Shown: positions 5,858-7,213 of the stretch, one piece after another
Position numbering within the stretch: the stretch's first letter is position 1
Layout of the letters: the number at the start of each line of letters is the position of its first letter
Assembly: GCA_016931875.1 (NCBI GenBank)
Contig: JAFGDX010000234.1
Location: 1 to 7,213 of the forward strand
DNA: 7,213 nucleotides
Reading direction: 5' to 3'
Source of the DNA: Prolixibacteraceae bacterium
GTDB lineage: Bacteria > Bacteroidota > Bacteroidia > Bacteroidales > Prolixibacteraceae
Translations under genes and position numbers: made by a program
The notes under the pieces: model-generated
The model's database searches: none
Told to the model about the DNA's origin: nothing
The model's input: the letters and a program-made list of their open reading frames with translations, nothing else

Positions 5858-7213
5858 TTAATTTAAGCTATTCAACAATTGTTCCAAACTGTATTCGTCC
5901 TGGATAAGTACCTGCCGGGCTTTGCTTCCCTCGCTTGGGCCAACCACACCTGCGGCTTCCAGCTGGTCCATAATCCGTCCTGCGCGGTTATAGCCAATCG
6001 AAAATTTTCGCTGAATCATGGAAGTCGATCCCATTTGATTCATCACCACCACACGGGCGGCATCATCAAATAACTCATCCTTGTTGTTCAGGTCTACTTC
6101 TCCCGGACCCGGTTCATCGTCACCTTCATATTCAGGCAATAAAAATGCAGTTAAATACCCGCGCTGTTCCGAAATAAAGGCGCATATTTTTTCCACTTCG
6201 GGCGTATCAACAAAGGCACACTGCACACGCGTAATATTGCTGCCCGAGGAAATCAGCATGTCTCCTTTCCCAATCAGCTGGTTGGCACCGGGTGTATCCA
6301 AAATGGTTCGCGAGTCAATCATCGACGCTACCTTGAATGCAATTCGTGCCGGGAAGTTGGCTTTAATTACTCCGGTAATAATATTGGTCGACGGGCGCTG
6401 CGTGGCAATAATCATGTGTATCCCAACAGCACGTGCCAGCTGTGCAATTCGCGCAATAGGCAGTTCAATTTCTTTTCCTGCCGTCATTATCAGGTCGGCA
6501 AACTCATCAATAATTACCACAATGTAGGGCATGTACCGATGTCCTTTTTCGGGATTTAGTTTCCGGCTGACAAACTTTTTATTGTACTCCTTCACATTCC
6601 GTGCGTGTGCTTTTTTTAGCAGATCATACCGCTGATCCATTTCAATATTGATAGAATTCAGCGTATATTTCACCTTTTGTATATCTGTAATTACCGGCTC
6701 TTCTTCATTGGGAAGTTTGGCGAGGTAATGTTTTTCCAGAATTGAATAAAGGTTTAATTCCACTTTTTTCGGGTCGACAAAAACAAATTTTAGCTGCGAG
6801 GGATGTTTTTTGTATAACAATGAAGTGATGATCACATTTACACCAACCGATTTGCCTTGCCCTGTAGCACCGGCTACCAGAATGTGCGGCATTTTTACAA
6901 GGTCGAATAAATAGGTTTCGTTCGAAATGGTTTTCCCCAACGCAATGGGCAGTTCAGCGGTACTTTCCTGAAATTTTTTCGAACTTAAAATGGACCGCAT
7001 TGAAACCACTTCGGGATTTTGGTTGGGCACTTCAATTCCAATGGTTCCGCGCCCCGGAATGGGCGCAATAATCCGGATTCCCAACGCAGCCAGGCTCAAC
7101 GCAATATCGTCTTCCAGGTTTTTGATTTTGGCAATACGTATTCCCGGCGCCGGAACAATTTCATATAAAGTTATTGTTGGCCCAATGGTTGCCCTGATTT
7201 TTGTAATTTCAAT
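5858..7213 (-). CDS. ftsK: DNA translocase FtsK, C-terminal part (5' end outside window)
   Basis: Septum-anchored hexameric ATPase that pumps DNA during division and activates XerD at dif. The frame is open to the window edge, giving 451 residues. The N-terminal membrane segments and linker lie beyond 7213, and the TTG at 7099 is internal, not a start. Counting from the edge, the first ~65 residues are the alpha part of the motor (IGPTITLYEIVPAPG, then APIPGRGTIGIEVPN). The RecA-like beta part has Walker A GATGQGKS (115-122, Lys121; codon at 6851-6853), Walker B VVIIDEFADL (232-241, Asp236/Glu237) and the FtsK motif IATQRPSTNIITG (269-281). A short acidic Gly/Pro linker leads to the gamma winged-helix domain at about 378-440, with QRKFSIGYNRAGRIMDQLEA, which in known FtsKs reads KOPS DNA motifs and contacts XerD. 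A short helical tail (YSLEQLLNSLN) follows. All motor motifs are intact. The lolA-like gene follows on the same strand. Confidence 0.96.
   Translation of the reverse strand: MEITKIRATIGPTITLYEIVPAPGIRIAKIKNLEDDIALSLAALGIRIIAPIPGRGTIGIEVPNQNPEVVSMRSILSSKKFQESTAELPIALGKTISNETYLFDLVKMPHILVAGATGQGKSVGVNVIITSLLYKKHPSQLKFVFVDPKKVELNLYSILEKHYLAKLPNEEEPVITDIQKVKYTLNSINIEMDQRYDLLKKAHARNVKEYNKKFVSRKLNPEKGHRYMPYIVVIIDEFADLIMTAGKEIELPIARIAQLARAVGIHMIIATQRPSTNIITGVIKANFPARIAFKVASMIDSRTILDTPGANQLIGKGDMLISSGSNITRVQCAFVDTPEVEKICAFISEQRGYLTAFLLPEYEGDDEPGPGEVDLNNKDELFDDAARVVVMNQMGSTSMIQRKFSIGYNRAGRIMDQLEAAGVVGPSEGSKARQVLIQDEYSLEQLLNSLN

Noticed and set aside
5858..7099. FtsK as a complete 413-residue protein starting at 7099
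   Set aside because: The codon at 7099 is TTG inside a continuous frame that reads to the window edge with typical FtsK alpha-domain sequence, so it is internal.

Overview
This window reads as ordinary core chromosome of a Bacteroidota bacterium. The proteins look like those of marine or gut Bacteroidales/Marinilabiliales-type organisms, but the exact genus cannot be set from this sequence alone. Three things support the phylum. Several gene starts have upstream matches to the Bacteroidota sigma-ABfr promoter (TTTG at -33, TAnnTTTG at -7). Shine-Dalgarno sequences are weak or absent. The composition is AT-rich, with very AT-rich spacers. Six protein genes account for almost all of the sequence. 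I see no RNA gene, insertion sequence, CRISPR array, prophage or horizontally acquired island.

Layout from left to right. Positions 1-243 hold no gene I can support. A strong intrinsic terminator (244-277) closes pckA (299-1903, minus strand), the ATP-dependent PEP carboxykinase. The 247-bp spacer before the next gene carries a putative pckA promoter and the terminator of xerD. xerD (2151-3050, minus) encodes a complete tyrosine recombinase. A 138-bp AT-rich divergent region with a good sigma-ABfr-type promoter leads to aroQ (3189-3632, plus), a type II 3-dehydroquinate dehydratase, and then pyk (3708-5135, plus), pyruvate kinase with its own -7 element. pyk converges with a LolA-like periplasmic lipoprotein carrier gene (5140-5790, minus), only 4 bp apart. 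That gene lies downstream of ftsK (5858 to the window edge, minus), whose 5' part is outside the window.

Two functional themes run through the region. Three enzymes bear on phosphoenolpyruvate: PckA makes it from oxaloacetate, Pyk converts it to pyruvate, and AroQ belongs to the shikimate pathway, which consumes it. Two proteins belong to chromosome segregation at division: FtsK, the septal DNA translocase, and a XerD-type recombinase, which FtsK's C-terminal gamma domain activates at dif in well-studied bacteria. The LolA-like protein serves outer-membrane lipoprotein transport.

I found no convincing undescribed system. The observations worth a second look are modest: a Ser-to-Ala change at a potassium-ligand position in Pyk, a Pro-to-Lys change in the AroQ active-site loop, the nearly abutting pyk/lolA convergence without a visible terminator, and some small structures in the xerD-aroQ divergent region.
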